Assembly: GCF_000821305.1 (NCBI RefSeq)
Contig: NZ_CCXK01000015.1
Span: 64,528-128,527, forward strand
Source of the DNA: Clostridium culturomicium
Lineage (GTDB): Bacteria; Bacillota; Clostridia; Clostridiales; Clostridiaceae
Length of the DNA: 64,000 bases
Reading direction: 5' to 3'
Below, piece by piece: positions 53,825-62,071 of the stretch. The position numbers and the translations under genes are program-made. Each line of letters opens with the position of its first letter. Within the stretch, counting starts at the first letter, position 1. The notes beneath the pieces were generated by a model. That model was not told where the DNA came from. It searched no databases and saw nothing but the letters and a program-made list of their open reading frames with translations.

Positions 53825-53899
53825 TTACAGTGATGCTTCATCATACGCTATAAATGTAACTAAAAATAATACCCTAATTAAATCAGCAATTTTTCTCAT
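53825..53899 (-). CDS. 24-residue hydrophobic peptide ORF upstream of traX
   Basis: A 25-codon ORF starting MRKIADLIRVLFLVTFIAYD and ending EASL. It has an AAGGAG ribosome site 7 nt before the ATG and lies behind a promoter-like TATAAT (about 53932-53937). The basic start and hydrophobic middle resemble a short membrane or exported peptide. It precedes traX on the same strand. It could be a leader peptide or a substrate; nothing proves translation. Confidence 0.5.
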   Translation of the reverse strand: MRKIADLIRVLFLVTFIAYDEASL

Positions 53900-53931
53900 A
53901 AATCCATCTCCTTGTTTTATCTTATAGGTTC

Positions 53932-53960
53932 ATTATACCGACCTAGTCACTGAGGTCATA
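53932..53960 (-). promoter_or_regulatory. Promoter with inverted repeat in the spacer, for the peptide ORF and traX
   Basis: On the minus strand: ATGACC, 17 nt, TATAAT. The spacer contains the inverted repeat GACCT/AGGTC (53940-53957), suggesting a repressor or MerR-like site. The rest of 53960-54150 is AT-rich. Confidence 0.5.
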
Positions 53961-54151
53961 TTTATTTAGATTACATTTAGCTTTCAATTTTGTAATATCG
54001 ACATTTCAATTCTTAATATACTGACCTTATATTTAATATCTAGTTATATTGTAATTCGATTAAATCTTAGTCAAAACATTGTAAATATTTCTGACTTTTT
54101 GAACACTTTCCTCAGTTTAATGAATTTAATGTTATCTTATGCTATATTTAA

Positions 54152-54224
54152 AAGGAAACTCCGCCTCACATACGTTCGGTGGAGTAAGTTCACGCAACCA
54201 AATCATAGATTTGGGCGTTCACTT
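54152..54224 (+). repeat. Intergenic two-hairpin repeat, copy F (HIT leader)
   Basis: AAGGAAACTCCGCCTCACAT then ACGTTCGGTGGAGTAAGTTC, linker, CCAAATCATAGATTTGG and TTCACTT. Both stems are intact. It ends 3 nt before the GGGGG ribosome site of the HIT gene. Confidence 0.92.
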
Positions 54225-54239
54225 AAGGGGGACTTTAAA

Positions 54240-54662
54240 ATGATAGATCAAAACTGTGCTTATTGTATGGAAGGCGAATTAGTCGCTAAATTTGGAATTA
54301 AAATTTGTGAATTAGAAACTTCTAAAGTTTACTTATTTAAAGAGCAAAGCCACAAGGGGCGTGTAATCGTTGCTCACAAAAATCATATCGGTGATATGAC
54401 AGTTTTAACTGCTGAAGAAAGAGCTGCTTACTTTGAAGATGTAGCAAAAGTTTCAAAGGCATTACAAGCTGCATTTAACCCAAACAAAGTAAACTATGGC
54501 GCTTATGGAGATACTGGATGTCACTTGCACTTTCACCTAGTTCCAAAATACAGCTCAGACGAATTCGAATGGGGTTCAACTTTCGCTATGAATCCTGAGA
54601 GAGTTACTTTAACTGATGCTGAATACGCTGAAATAATAAATCAAATTAAAGCTAACTTATAG
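54240..54662 (+). CDS. HIT-family nucleotide-binding protein
   Basis: 140 residues from the ATG at 54240, chosen by the AAGGGGG site and the conserved start IDQNCAYCMEGE. The histidine triad is H95-L-H97-F-H99 (GCHLHFHLVPKY), the catalytic site for nucleotide phosphoramidate or dinucleotide hydrolysis. Cys6 and Cys9 could bind zinc with a later His, as in some HIT branches. The leader is repeat copy F, and the gene is followed by its own terminator. Confidence 0.93.
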   Translation: MIDQNCAYCMEGELVAKFGIKICELETSKVYLFKEQSHKGRVIVAHKNHIGDMTVLTAEERAAYFEDVAKVSKALQAAFNPNKVNYGAYGDTGCHLHFHLVPKYSSDEFEWGSTFAMNPERVTLTDAEYAEIINQIKANL

Positions 54663-54699
54663 AGTTAACACCGTTAATTCTAAATAACTTTATATGATT

Positions 54700-54738
54700 A
54701 AAGAACTAAATCCTTGCCTGGATTTAGTTCTTTCTGTT
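54700..54738 (+). terminator. Terminator after the HIT gene
   Basis: Perfect 14-bp stem AAAGAACTAAATCC/GGATTTAGTTCTTT with a 6-nt loop, then CTGTTTT. Also faces the converging permease gene. Confidence 0.92.
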
Positions 54739-54757
54739 TTAATCTACTATATATTTT

Positions 54758-57172
54758 CTATTCAATTTCTTTTAATCTTTCAACTAAAGATTTCTTACTT
54801 AGATTTTTTACCGCTATATTGGATATAACTATAGGAACCAATACTACCATAATAATATACCCAAGCAAATAACTTAAAGGAAATTGATATTTCATATAAC
54901 CAAGTCCATTATGAGCCATAAGCTTTACCATTATAAAACCACTTAAGCCACCTAAAATTACTGTAGTTAATATATTTACTGCTGCAAAATATATGCCTTC
55001 TCCTCTTATCATTGTGGCAACTTGTTTCTCACTCATTCCTAGTGTTCTAAAGCAAGCAAACTCTCTTTTACGTGCCATAACATTTGTAATTAAAGTGTTT
55101 AATAAATTTATTAAACTAAAGGCAATTACAAATATGGCTGCTCCCAATGTAGTGGAATAAATTAACCCAAATTGATCTTTATCATGTTCAATTCTATCAC
55201 TTAATTTACTAATACTAATTATAGGACTACCATCCGCAATTATGGATAATTTCTCATCAAGCACAGTTTGTGAAGTTGCATAATCACTTGAAGAAATAAC
55301 AAGTCTCTTATTTAAATTAAAATCTGGAATCATCATACTTTCCAAAAGCTCCTCTGGTATTAGGAACCAACCTGCATTATATGCAAGCTTTGATACTTGT
55401 GGATTATTTATATTCTTTTTTAAATCTCCAGCTATAGTAAATTCATCTTCTACATACTTTTCACCGTCATACCATCTTAATGTAACTTTATCTCCAACTT
55501 TAAATTCCCAGCCAAAAATCTCTTTTACAATTTCATTATGAGCAATGAAAACTTCTTTGTTTTTCACCATTTTTTCATAATCTAACTGTCCAGTTTTCAC
55601 ATAGGATTGCATTAACTCAGCCTCTTCTTTAGTAAAAGGTGCCGCTAAATCCTGTTCATCCCTTTCACCATTATAGGTATAAGCTACTTCAAGGTCTTTA
55701 ATCTCCATTACATCGCTTATCTCCGGTATACCCTCAATTTTAGTTATTAGCTCATCATTTAATGGATTATTCTTCTTTAACCCTGTATATCCAAATTCAT
55801 CAACCTGTGCTGCATTAGATGAAAATTCCAATGTATATTCTCCGTATTGAAACCATCCCTGTCTTGAAAATTCCTCTTCATCGATAGATGCAATAAAGGT
55901 AGCTGCACACATAAATACAATTCCAGCTAGGTTTAAGGATATCATAGTCATCGCTGATTTTTTTCCATTACCTCTGGCAGCCATGAAGCTAAGAGATATT
56001 GGTGATAACTTTCTATAAAGCTTCTTTGAATCCTTTTTCTTATTTCCCTCGTAACCACTAAGCTTAGTAGCTTCAATTGGTGAAATATTAGCAGCAATTT
56101 TTGCTGGTTTAGAAATAGATATACACACCGTAATATAATCTGCAATAATAATTGCCACAGAATACCCTATGAATGTAGTTATATTAAAACCTTGAGGCTT
56201 CATGGAAAAGGCAAATATAGCTCCAATTGTTATACCAATAATACTTCCTATTACGGATAAAACTGCACCCTCTATTCTTACCATTTTCTTTATTTGTTTT
56301 TTAGTCATTCCAAGAGTTCTTAGCTGACCAAACTGACGAGTTCTCTCTGAAATAGAAATGTAAAAAATACTATAAATAACAAGGACACTCACTAACAAAA
56401 TCGCAATTCCAATCAATATTATCATAGATAATTCTCTAGTATCATAAGACAAACTATCTACAAAAGCATTATTCTCATTTACCTGTTTACGTTCTACTCC
56501 ATATTCTTCACCAAGCTGTCGTATAACTTGTAAAAATTCATCACTGCCCATTTTTTCAGCATCAACTATCTGAACTGCCAAATCAAAAGGTATTAAGCTT
56601 AATTGACTTCCCTTTAAGGCATATTCCTTTGACATATATAAATTAAACACATCTGTTTTTAATCCACTATCTAAAAAACCTGTTACTTCAAATTCCTCTG
56701 TAGTTCCATTTAAGAACGTAACACTTATAATTTCACCAAGCTTTTCTTCAAGTCCCATGTAAGCCATAAGCTGCTTATCCACTAAAACCTCATTAATTTT
56801 ACTTGGATACCTTCCCTCAGCAATATCCACTTTAGCCATAGGAGCATCATTTGCTTCTATATAATATGGTCTTAAAATATAATTATCTACTTCAAAGCTT
56901 TTGCCTGTTTTAAACTCTGAGCTGTTCTTAACCATTGAATTATCTTTAACTTCAACTATTTGCTCCTCTGTAACCTGATGATAAATTACATGCTGTCTCT
57001 CTGCTAATTCTTTATCAGCTATCTCCTTTATTGAACTTGACATAAATGCAAGCCCTGATAATAAACTTACAGATAGTACTATAGTAATCAACATAAATAT
57101 ATTTCTAAGCTTAGATGCTTTTAAGCTCTCCTTTGCCAGCTTATATGGTATCTTCTTATTATTATTTTTCAC
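54758..57172 (-). CDS. FtsX-family ABC transporter permease with two FtsX domains
   Basis: 804 residues. N-terminal helix (NIFMLITIVLSVSLLSGLAF), an outside domain of about 200 residues, an FtsX block (SISERTRQFGQLRTLGMTKK loop, residues 270-365), a second outside domain (about 425-670) and a second FtsX block (NVMARKREFACFRTLGMSEK, 690-800). Both halves carry the repeated R-x-LGM loop. The family belongs with peptide-antibiotic sensors and detoxifiers. It is 35 nt after its ATPase and near the kinase and regulator at 58064-59669. Confidence 0.92.
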   Translation of the reverse strand: MKNNNKKIPYKLAKESLKASKLRNIFMLITIVLSVSLLSGLAFMSSSIKEIADKELAERQHVIYHQVTEEQIVEVKDNSMVKNSSEFKTGKSFEVDNYILRPYYIEANDAPMAKVDIAEGRYPSKINEVLVDKQLMAYMGLEEKLGEIISVTFLNGTTEEFEVTGFLDSGLKTDVFNLYMSKEYALKGSQLSLIPFDLAVQIVDAEKMGSDEFLQVIRQLGEEYGVERKQVNENNAFVDSLSYDTRELSMIILIGIAILLVSVLVIYSIFYISISERTRQFGQLRTLGMTKKQIKKMVRIEGAVLSVIGSIIGITIGAIFAFSMKPQGFNITTFIGYSVAIIIADYITVCISISKPAKIAANISPIEATKLSGYEGNKKKDSKKLYRKLSPISLSFMAARGNGKKSAMTMISLNLAGIVFMCAATFIASIDEEEFSRQGWFQYGEYTLEFSSNAAQVDEFGYTGLKKNNPLNDELITKIEGIPEISDVMEIKDLEVAYTYNGERDEQDLAAPFTKEEAELMQSYVKTGQLDYEKMVKNKEVFIAHNEIVKEIFGWEFKVGDKVTLRWYDGEKYVEDEFTIAGDLKKNINNPQVSKLAYNAGWFLIPEELLESMMIPDFNLNKRLVISSSDYATSQTVLDEKLSIIADGSPIISISKLSDRIEHDKDQFGLIYSTTLGAAIFVIAFSLINLLNTLITNVMARKREFACFRTLGMSEKQVATMIRGEGIYFAAVNILTTVILGGLSGFIMVKLMAHNGLGYMKYQFPLSYLLGYIIMVVLVPIVISNIAVKNLSKKSLVERLKEIE

Positions 57173-57207
57173 CCTTATTCCTCTCCCATCCCTTAAAACT
57201 CTATCTT

Positions 57208-57873
57208 TTAAGAATAAATCTTTCCATCTTCAATTCTTATAATTCTATCTGCGAGTTGTGCTATCTCTAAATTATGAGTTATCATCACAATAGTTTGATT
57301 AAACTTCTCCGCTGTTACCTTTAATAACCCTAAAACCTCTTGGCCTGTTTTGCTATCAAGATTTCCTGTAGGTTCATCTGCCAATATTATAGATGGCTTA
57401 CTTGCAAGTGCTCTTGCAATTGCTACTCTCTGCTGTTGTCCACCTGAAAGCATATTAGGATAAGACTTTGTTTTACTTTCTAAGTGTAATAAATCAATAA
57501 TATTATCTATAAACTTCTTATTTATTTCATCTCCATCAAGTTCAATTGGAAGAATTATATTTTCATAAACATTAAGCATTGGTACTAGGTTATAGTTTTG
57601 AAATATAAACCCAATCTGTCTTCTTCTAAATATAGTCTGGTCCTCATCTTCCATTTTAGAGATTTCCTTTCCATCTACAATTACTGTACCTTCACTTGGT
57701 GTATCTAAGCCTCCAATCATATTTAAAAGAGTAGATTTCCCACTTCCAGAACTCCCTACAATAGCTATAAACTCTCCTTTTTTAACAGTTAAATTTATCC
57801 CATCTAAAGCCTTAACTAAGCTTTCATCTTTACCATAATATTTTTTCAAATCCTTTATTTCTAAAACTGACAT
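57208..57873 (-). CDS. ABC transporter ATPase, BceA/MacB type
   Basis: 221 residues from the ATG at 57873, which has AGAGGGAG upstream; the ATG at 57891 is less well placed. Walker A GSSGSGKSTLLNMIGGL, Q-loop FQNYNLVPML, signature LSGGQQQRVAIARALA, Walker B IILADEPTGNLDSKTG and the H-loop MITHNLEIA are complete. It partners the 804-residue permease downstream. It lies after the kinase gene but is separated from it by the terminator at 57948. Confidence 0.94.
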   Translation of the reverse strand: MSVLEIKDLKKYYGKDESLVKALDGINLTVKKGEFIAIVGSSGSGKSTLLNMIGGLDTPSEGTVIVDGKEISKMEDEDQTIFRRRQIGFIFQNYNLVPMLNVYENIILPIELDGDEINKKFIDNIIDLLHLESKTKSYPNMLSGGQQQRVAIARALASKPSIILADEPTGNLDSKTGQEVLGLLKVTAEKFNQTIVMITHNLEIAQLADRIIRIEDGKIYS

Positions 57874-57947
57874 TTTAACTCCCTCTTTCATCTAATTTTT
57901 TTCAACCACTTATCTTAGTTTTTATTATACAAAGTGAAAATAACAAA

Positions 57948-57980
57948 AACCTCACAAAAATATCACATTTTTGTGAGGTT
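57948..57980 (-). terminator. Terminator after the histidine kinase
   Basis: Perfect 13-bp stem AACCTCACAAAAA/TTTTTGTGAGGTT with a 7-nt loop and TTTTTG after it on the minus strand. It separates the kinase from the ABC genes, which must have a promoter of their own between 57892 and 57947. Confidence 0.92.
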
Positions 57981-58063
57981 TGAATATAAAACCTAAATTT
58001 ATGAGTTTGTTACCCTAACTATTAAATACATTTTCAAGTTCACATCATAAGATACTTCTATTC

Positions 58064-58996
58064 TTATACAAAGCTCTTCTTCGGCAGGTATATACTAAAT
58101 TTTGTTCCCTTACCAAGTTCAGATTTTATCTTCATAAAGCCTTGTTCCTTTAAGATAATTTCCCTAGTAAGCGCGAGTCCAACACCTACTCCCTCTTCCA
58201 CCTGTACCATTGGAGAACGGTAAAATCGTTGAAAAATCCTCCCCTGCTCTTCTTCATCTATACCAATACCATTATCACAAATACTAACTGCAACATACAT
58301 TTCTAATTCTTCAACTTCTATAGCTATTTTTCCACCTTTGGGAGTATATTTTACTGCATTATCTATAACATTAAAAATAGCCTCTTCAGTCCATTTTTCA
58401 TCGAAGGCAGCCTTTATTTCCTCTTCACAGCTTATCTCAATACTAATTTTCTTATCTTCAGCCTTTTGATTGATCTGAGCTAAAGCATTAGCGATAATAT
58501 AAATGATAAAGTTATCTTTAGGTTTCAATTGAACAACTCCATTTTCCAATCTTGACATCTTTATCATTGATTTCATTAAAAAATCTAGCTTCTCTATCTG
58601 TAAGTTGCTAAGTGTTAGAAACTCCTTTTCCTTTTCCTTTGACACTTCTCTCTCAATTAAAATATTGTTATACATTTTAATGTTTGCAATAGGTGTCTTT
58701 ATTTGATGAGATATATCACCTAACAGAGACTGTAATTCATCCTTTTCAATGCGAGATTCAGATACTGCCCCCTCTGTTATTTCTAAAAGTCTTATGAGTT
58801 TATGACTTAACTTGGATTCTAGAGTTTCCTTATTAGCTTGAATCTGTAGCTTTTCTCCCGAAATTATCTGGTCTAAAGCTTTCCCAAAAACTTTACTAAA
58901 TTTTCGTATTCTATATTCGTAGCCTGCTATGATTAATATGATTATAAAAATAAGAACACCAATAATTACAAACAACCAGCTATTCAAAATGTTCAC
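58064..58996 (-). CDS. Sensor histidine kinase with a short membrane anchor
   Basis: 310 residues. A single hydrophobic region (WLFVIIGVLIFIIILIIAGY) precedes the cytoplasmic kinase, with no sizeable outside sensor. H-box LGDISHQIKTPIANIKMYNN, N-box FNVIDNAVKYTPKGG, G1 ICDNGIGIDEEE and G2 GVGVGLALTREIILKEQG are intact. Kinases with little sensor usually read stimulus through an FtsX-type transporter, here 54758-57873. Its start overlaps the end of the regulator by 17 nt. Confidence 0.92.
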   Translation of the reverse strand: MNILNSWLFVIIGVLIFIIILIIAGYEYRIRKFSKVFGKALDQIISGEKLQIQANKETLESKLSHKLIRLLEITEGAVSESRIEKDELQSLLGDISHQIKTPIANIKMYNNILIEREVSKEKEKEFLTLSNLQIEKLDFLMKSMIKMSRLENGVVQLKPKDNFIIYIIANALAQINQKAEDKKISIEISCEEEIKAAFDEKWTEEAIFNVIDNAVKYTPKGGKIAIEVEELEMYVAVSICDNGIGIDEEEQGRIFQRFYRSPMVQVEEGVGVGLALTREIILKEQGFMKIKSELGKGTKFSIYLPKKSFV

Positions 58997-59669
58997 CTAT
59001 CCATGTATAGCCAAGCCCATAAACTGTTTTAATATACTTATGCTCCTTATCCTCAAGCTTGCTTCTTACACGATTTATATTCACAGTCAACGCATGTTCA
59101 TCCACAAAATTCCCACTGTTATCCCAAAGTTTTTCCAAAATCATCTGTCTGGTTACAACTGACCCTCCATTAGTCATAAGTACTTGAAGCAGCTTAAATT
59201 CTGTCGGTGTTAACGAAAGTATTTCGTTACCCTTTTTTGAAATAAAATTATCAAAATCTATATAAAGATAACCATCTTCATAAACTTTATCCTTCTTTGC
59301 ACTTGTTGTACGCTTCAATATTGCCTGAACCCTTTTCCTCAAAAGGACATTGCTAAAGGGTTTTGTAACATAATCATCTGCTCCAGCCTCAAATCCATTA
59401 ACCTGGTCAATAATTAAATCCCTTGCAGTTAAAAATATTACTGGAATATCTTGAAGCTTCTTAATTTCTCCGCAAACCTGAAATCCATCACCGTCAGGCA
59501 AATTCACATCCAAAATTGCTAAATCTATACTACTTTTCTCCACAGCTTCTAACGCCATCCTACAACTTGAAACTGCTATAACCTCATATCCCTCTGCTTC
59601 TAAATCAAATGTTAACCCAATTCTTAATCCATTATCATCTTCCAAAATTAAAATAGTGTTTTTCTTCAT
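58980..59669 (-). CDS. OmpR-family response regulator
   Basis: 229 residues from the ATG at 59669 (GAGGGG upstream; an ATG six bases earlier is the alternative). Receiver with LEDDNG pocket and the phospho-Asp in LAILDVNLPDGDG (D54), then a winged helix (SLTPTEFKLLQVLMTNGGSV, ALTVNINRVRSKLED). It is cotranscribed with the kinase. The expected targets are the ABC genes and possibly its own operon. Confidence 0.92.
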   Translation of the reverse strand: MKKNTILILEDDNGLRIGLTFDLEAEGYEVIAVSSCRMALEAVEKSSIDLAILDVNLPDGDGFQVCGEIKKLQDIPVIFLTARDLIIDQVNGFEAGADDYVTKPFSNVLLRKRVQAILKRTTSAKKDKVYEDGYLYIDFDNFISKKGNEILSLTPTEFKLLQVLMTNGGSVVTRQMILEKLWDNSGNFVDEHALTVNINRVRSKLEDKEHKYIKTVYGLGYTWIGEHFE

Positions 59670-59733
59670 CGTCATCCCCTCTTTACTGTCCTTACGTTCT
59701 TCCCAATTTTAGAACTTAATTAACTAGTTATTG

Positions 59734-60051
59734 TTAATCCCTATTCTCTTTATCTCTTCCCATTTTCCAAATGAAATATATAACTAAAACTACAATAATA
59801 AACCCAAATATAATTCTCAATCCCAAACCTATAACCATACCAAAAATACCAAATATACCACCAACGATACTCCCTATTAGTCCAAGGACACTTCCAATTA
59901 TACCTGCTACACCTCCAAAGATCGCAATAATTCCTCCGAATAATTCAAGGAGTAACTTTCCCACAAAGGCAACAACCCCTACTCCAAAAGCTACACCCAG
60001 TATAGCAATACCTATTCCTAATATAGCTACTATAATACCAAATACTTTCAT
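59734..60051 (-). CDS. Glycine-rich all-hydrophobic membrane protein
   Basis: 105 residues, almost entirely Gly, Ile, Val, Leu, Phe and Ala (GVAFGVGVVAFVGKLLLELF, then IIAIFGGVAGIIGSVLGLIG and SIVGGIFGIFGMVIGLGLRI), ending WKMGRDKENRD. GxxxG-like spacings recur throughout, so tightly packed transmembrane helices are expected. It lies between the ABC-F gene (7 nt upstream) and the two-component genes (64 nt downstream). No family recognised; a membrane-stress or regulatory partner role is possible but unproven. Confidence 0.75.
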   Translation of the reverse strand: MKVFGIIVAILGIGIAILGVAFGVGVVAFVGKLLLELFGGIIAIFGGVAGIIGSVLGLIGSIVGGIFGIFGMVIGLGLRIIFGFIIVVLVIYFIWKMGRDKENRD

Positions 60052-60058
60052 ATAAAAC

Positions 60059-61741
60059 TTACCTCACTTTTTTCCTTAACTCATTTACCTGCTTTAATAG
60101 TATATTATACTCTTTAAGTTTTTCCTCCTTCTTTTCTTCACTTTTTTCTATGGATAAAAGTGAAATAACCTCAGACAGCCTGTTTTCCAAAACCATTAGC
60201 TGCTCTCTATTTATCTTTACCTCTGTTTCAATTATTGGTTTATTTTTTTCTTTTAAATATTCCTCATAGGTTCCATTAAACTCTTTTATAGTTTCATTCT
60301 CAATGTCTAAAATGTAATCACACACATTACTAATGAATTTTCTATCATGGGATACTATAAGAACAGTTTTATCTGTTGTGCTTAATGCTTCCTCAAGAGC
60401 TTCCATAGATTTAATATCTAGATAATTTGTCGGTTCATCCAGAACAAGTACATTATTATCTCCTAAAAGAATTTTACATAGTGCTACTTTTACTCTTTCA
60501 CCACCACTTAAGTCCCCAACTTGCTTATGAACCTGTTCTCCCTTAAAACCAAAGCCATCTAAGTTAATTCTAATAAAGCTTTGATCATATGCGCTATCCT
60601 CCATAATATTTTCAAGAATTGTTTTCTCATCCTTTAAAATATCCTGACTTTGATCAAAGTATCCTACTACAACCTTATTATTTATTCTAATATCACCACG
60701 AGCTTCAATATCACTATTTTTAATACCCTGTTCACTTAAAACAACCTTTAAAAGGGTAGTTTTCCCCTTTCCATTCCCCCCAATAATAGCTGTCTTTTTC
60801 CCTCTTTTAACTTTAAATGACACTCCATTAAAAAGATTTTTTTCTCCTGCCATTAAAAATAAATCCTTAACTTCAATAACATTCTTTGAAACTATCTCTT
60901 TTCCATCAGATACCCTGATATTTATTTTTCCTTCTGTCTTTGGCCTTTCCTTTACTTCTAAATGTTCTATTCGACTTCGAAGTGCTTTAATATTACCTTC
61001 TAAGTTACTTTTAGCCTTTTGATCTCCCATCTTGTGAAGTCTTGCCTCGGAATTTCCCATTCTCCTTGGGGCTTTTCGAATACTGTCACGAAGCCCCTGC
61101 TTAACCAATACAGCCTCTTCAAGTCTTCGCTTCTCTGTTACATAGCCCTCATACTCTCTGCTTTGTCTTTCTTTTTCCTCTGCCTTAAGCTCCACATACT
61201 TAGAATAATTCCCTTTATAAAATTTCAGCTTACCTTCTTCAATTTCAATAATAATATTGCATAAAGCATCAAGAAACTCTCTATCATGGGAAACTAAAAG
61301 CATTGCCCCTCTGTGAGCCTTAAACATATCTTCTAACACTTTAATACTTCCTCTATCTAAATTAGAAGTTGGCTCATCAGCTATTACAAGTTTTTTATTT
61401 TCACTTAAAGCTTCAGAAATCCTCAGCTTTACCTTTTCCCCCCCAGATAAATACTCTTCATATTCTCCTGGTGCATTAAGAACACTTTTCAGTTTGCTAT
61501 TTTTAACTGTTCCTATATAATCTTCACGCTGGCTGATATAAGCATAACTGTTAGTCAAATAAATCTGCCCTTCCTCCACCTCACATATACCTAAAAGTGT
61601 CTTTATGAGAGTAGTTTTACCTGCTCCATTTTCTCCAACAAGTCCAATTCTATCACTCTCAAGAATTTCCAATTTATCAATATCTAAAATTAATCTATCT
61701 CCAAAATATTTTTTTACCTTATTAAATGATGCTAATACCAT
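60059..61741 (-). CDS. ABC-F family ATPase (ribosome-protection/translation-factor type)
   Basis: 560 residues from the ATG at 61741. Two ABC domains without membrane segments: first Walker A GENGAGKTTLIKTL, signature LSGGEKVKLRISEA, Walker B LVIADEPTSNLDRG; second GGNGKGKTTLLKV, LSGGERVKVALCKI and LVLDEPTNYLDI. A basic linker (about 185-265) joins them. ABC-F proteins act on the ribosome, and Vga/Lsa/Msr members give antibiotic resistance. The leader with a short ORF and hairpins resembles drug-inducible members. It is first in a unit with the Gly-rich protein and the two-component genes. Confidence 0.93.
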   Translation of the reverse strand: MVLASFNKVKKYFGDRLILDIDKLEILESDRIGLVGENGAGKTTLIKTLLGICEVEEGQIYLTNSYAYISQREDYIGTVKNSKLKSVLNAPGEYEEYLSGGEKVKLRISEALSENKKLVIADEPTSNLDRGSIKVLEDMFKAHRGAMLLVSHDREFLDALCNIIIEIEEGKLKFYKGNYSKYVELKAEEKERQSREYEGYVTEKRRLEEAVLVKQGLRDSIRKAPRRMGNSEARLHKMGDQKAKSNLEGNIKALRSRIEHLEVKERPKTEGKINIRVSDGKEIVSKNVIEVKDLFLMAGEKNLFNGVSFKVKRGKKTAIIGGNGKGKTTLLKVVLSEQGIKNSDIEARGDIRINNKVVVGYFDQSQDILKDEKTILENIMEDSAYDQSFIRINLDGFGFKGEQVHKQVGDLSGGERVKVALCKILLGDNNVLVLDEPTNYLDIKSMEALEEALSTTDKTVLIVSHDRKFISNVCDYILDIENETIKEFNGTYEEYLKEKNKPIIETEVKINREQLMVLENRLSEVISLLSIEKSEEKKEEKLKEYNILLKQVNELRKKVR

Positions 61742-61771
61742 AAAAAAAATCACTCCTATTCTTGTCAGGAG
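61742..61771 (-). promoter_or_regulatory. ABC-F ribosome-site hairpin / attenuator
   Basis: In the mRNA, CTCCT (61771-61767) can pair with AGGAG (61757-61753), the only ribosome site of the ABC-F gene, with a 9-nt loop. TGATTTTTTTT follows immediately, so the same hairpin could also act as a weak intrinsic terminator just before the ATG. Confidence 0.55.
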
Positions 61772-61772
61772 A

Positions 61773-61820
61773 GATTATCGCTAAAAATGGCATAACTGCA
61801 GAATTTTAGCCATAATCCTC
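61773..61820 (-). promoter_or_regulatory. ABC-F leader hairpin enclosing the leader ORF
   Basis: GATTATGGCTAAAA (61817-61804) pairs with TTTTAGCGATAATC (61786-61773), 13 of 14 positions, loop 17 nt. If the stem is extended by GAG (61820-61818) with CTC (61771-61769), it competes with the downstream hairpin. The leader ATG and stop both lie in the arms. Confidence 0.6.
61781..61813 (-). CDS. Ten-residue leader peptide of the ABC-F gene
   Basis: ATG at 61813 to TAG at 61781, encoding MAKILQLCHF. GTGAGG lies 3-4 nt before the ATG, a strong ribosome site for so short an ORF. The start codon is in the left arm and the stop in the right arm of the leader hairpin, so its translation would remodel the structure. 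This is the layout of ribosome-dependent attenuators of resistance genes. A competing start (MVKFMGEDYG, from 61834) overlaps it and would also translate through the left arm. Confidence 0.55.
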   Translation of the reverse strand: MAKILQLCHF

Positions 61821-61949
61821 ACCCATAAATTTAACCATCACAAATAAAACCTACTTAAAGTAAGCTTTTAAATTTAATGATTGGTTTAAAATTTCTTGGT
61901 TTTTGATTATAACTTCATTCTCCTATACCATTACCTTTCTTAAATTAAC

Positions 61950-61978
61950 ATCTAAAGTAACCACATTAACAAGGTCAA
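61950..61978 (-). promoter_or_regulatory. Promoter of the ABC-F leader transcript
   Basis: TTGACC, 17 nt, TTAGAT on the minus strand. A transcript would begin about 61943 and carry a leader of about 200 nt. Confidence 0.6.
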
Positions 61979-62022
61979 TTAGACTTTTATTATAAAATAT
62001 AATATATATTTATTATATTAAT

Positions 62023-62062
62023 AATATCCATGAAATGTCAAACATCATTTCATGGATATTGT
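62023..62062. terminator. Terminator after the GH35 gene
   Basis: Perfect 15-bp stem AATATCCATGAAATG/CATTTCATGGATATT, loop 8 nt; A/T-rich on both sides. Confidence 0.9.
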
Positions 62063-62071
62063 TTATTTTTA

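Noticed and set aside
53825..53899. AgrD-like autoinducer peptide
   Set aside because: It lacks the conserved Cys and acidic tail of AgrD and there is no AgrB protease nearby; the adjacent gene is TraX.
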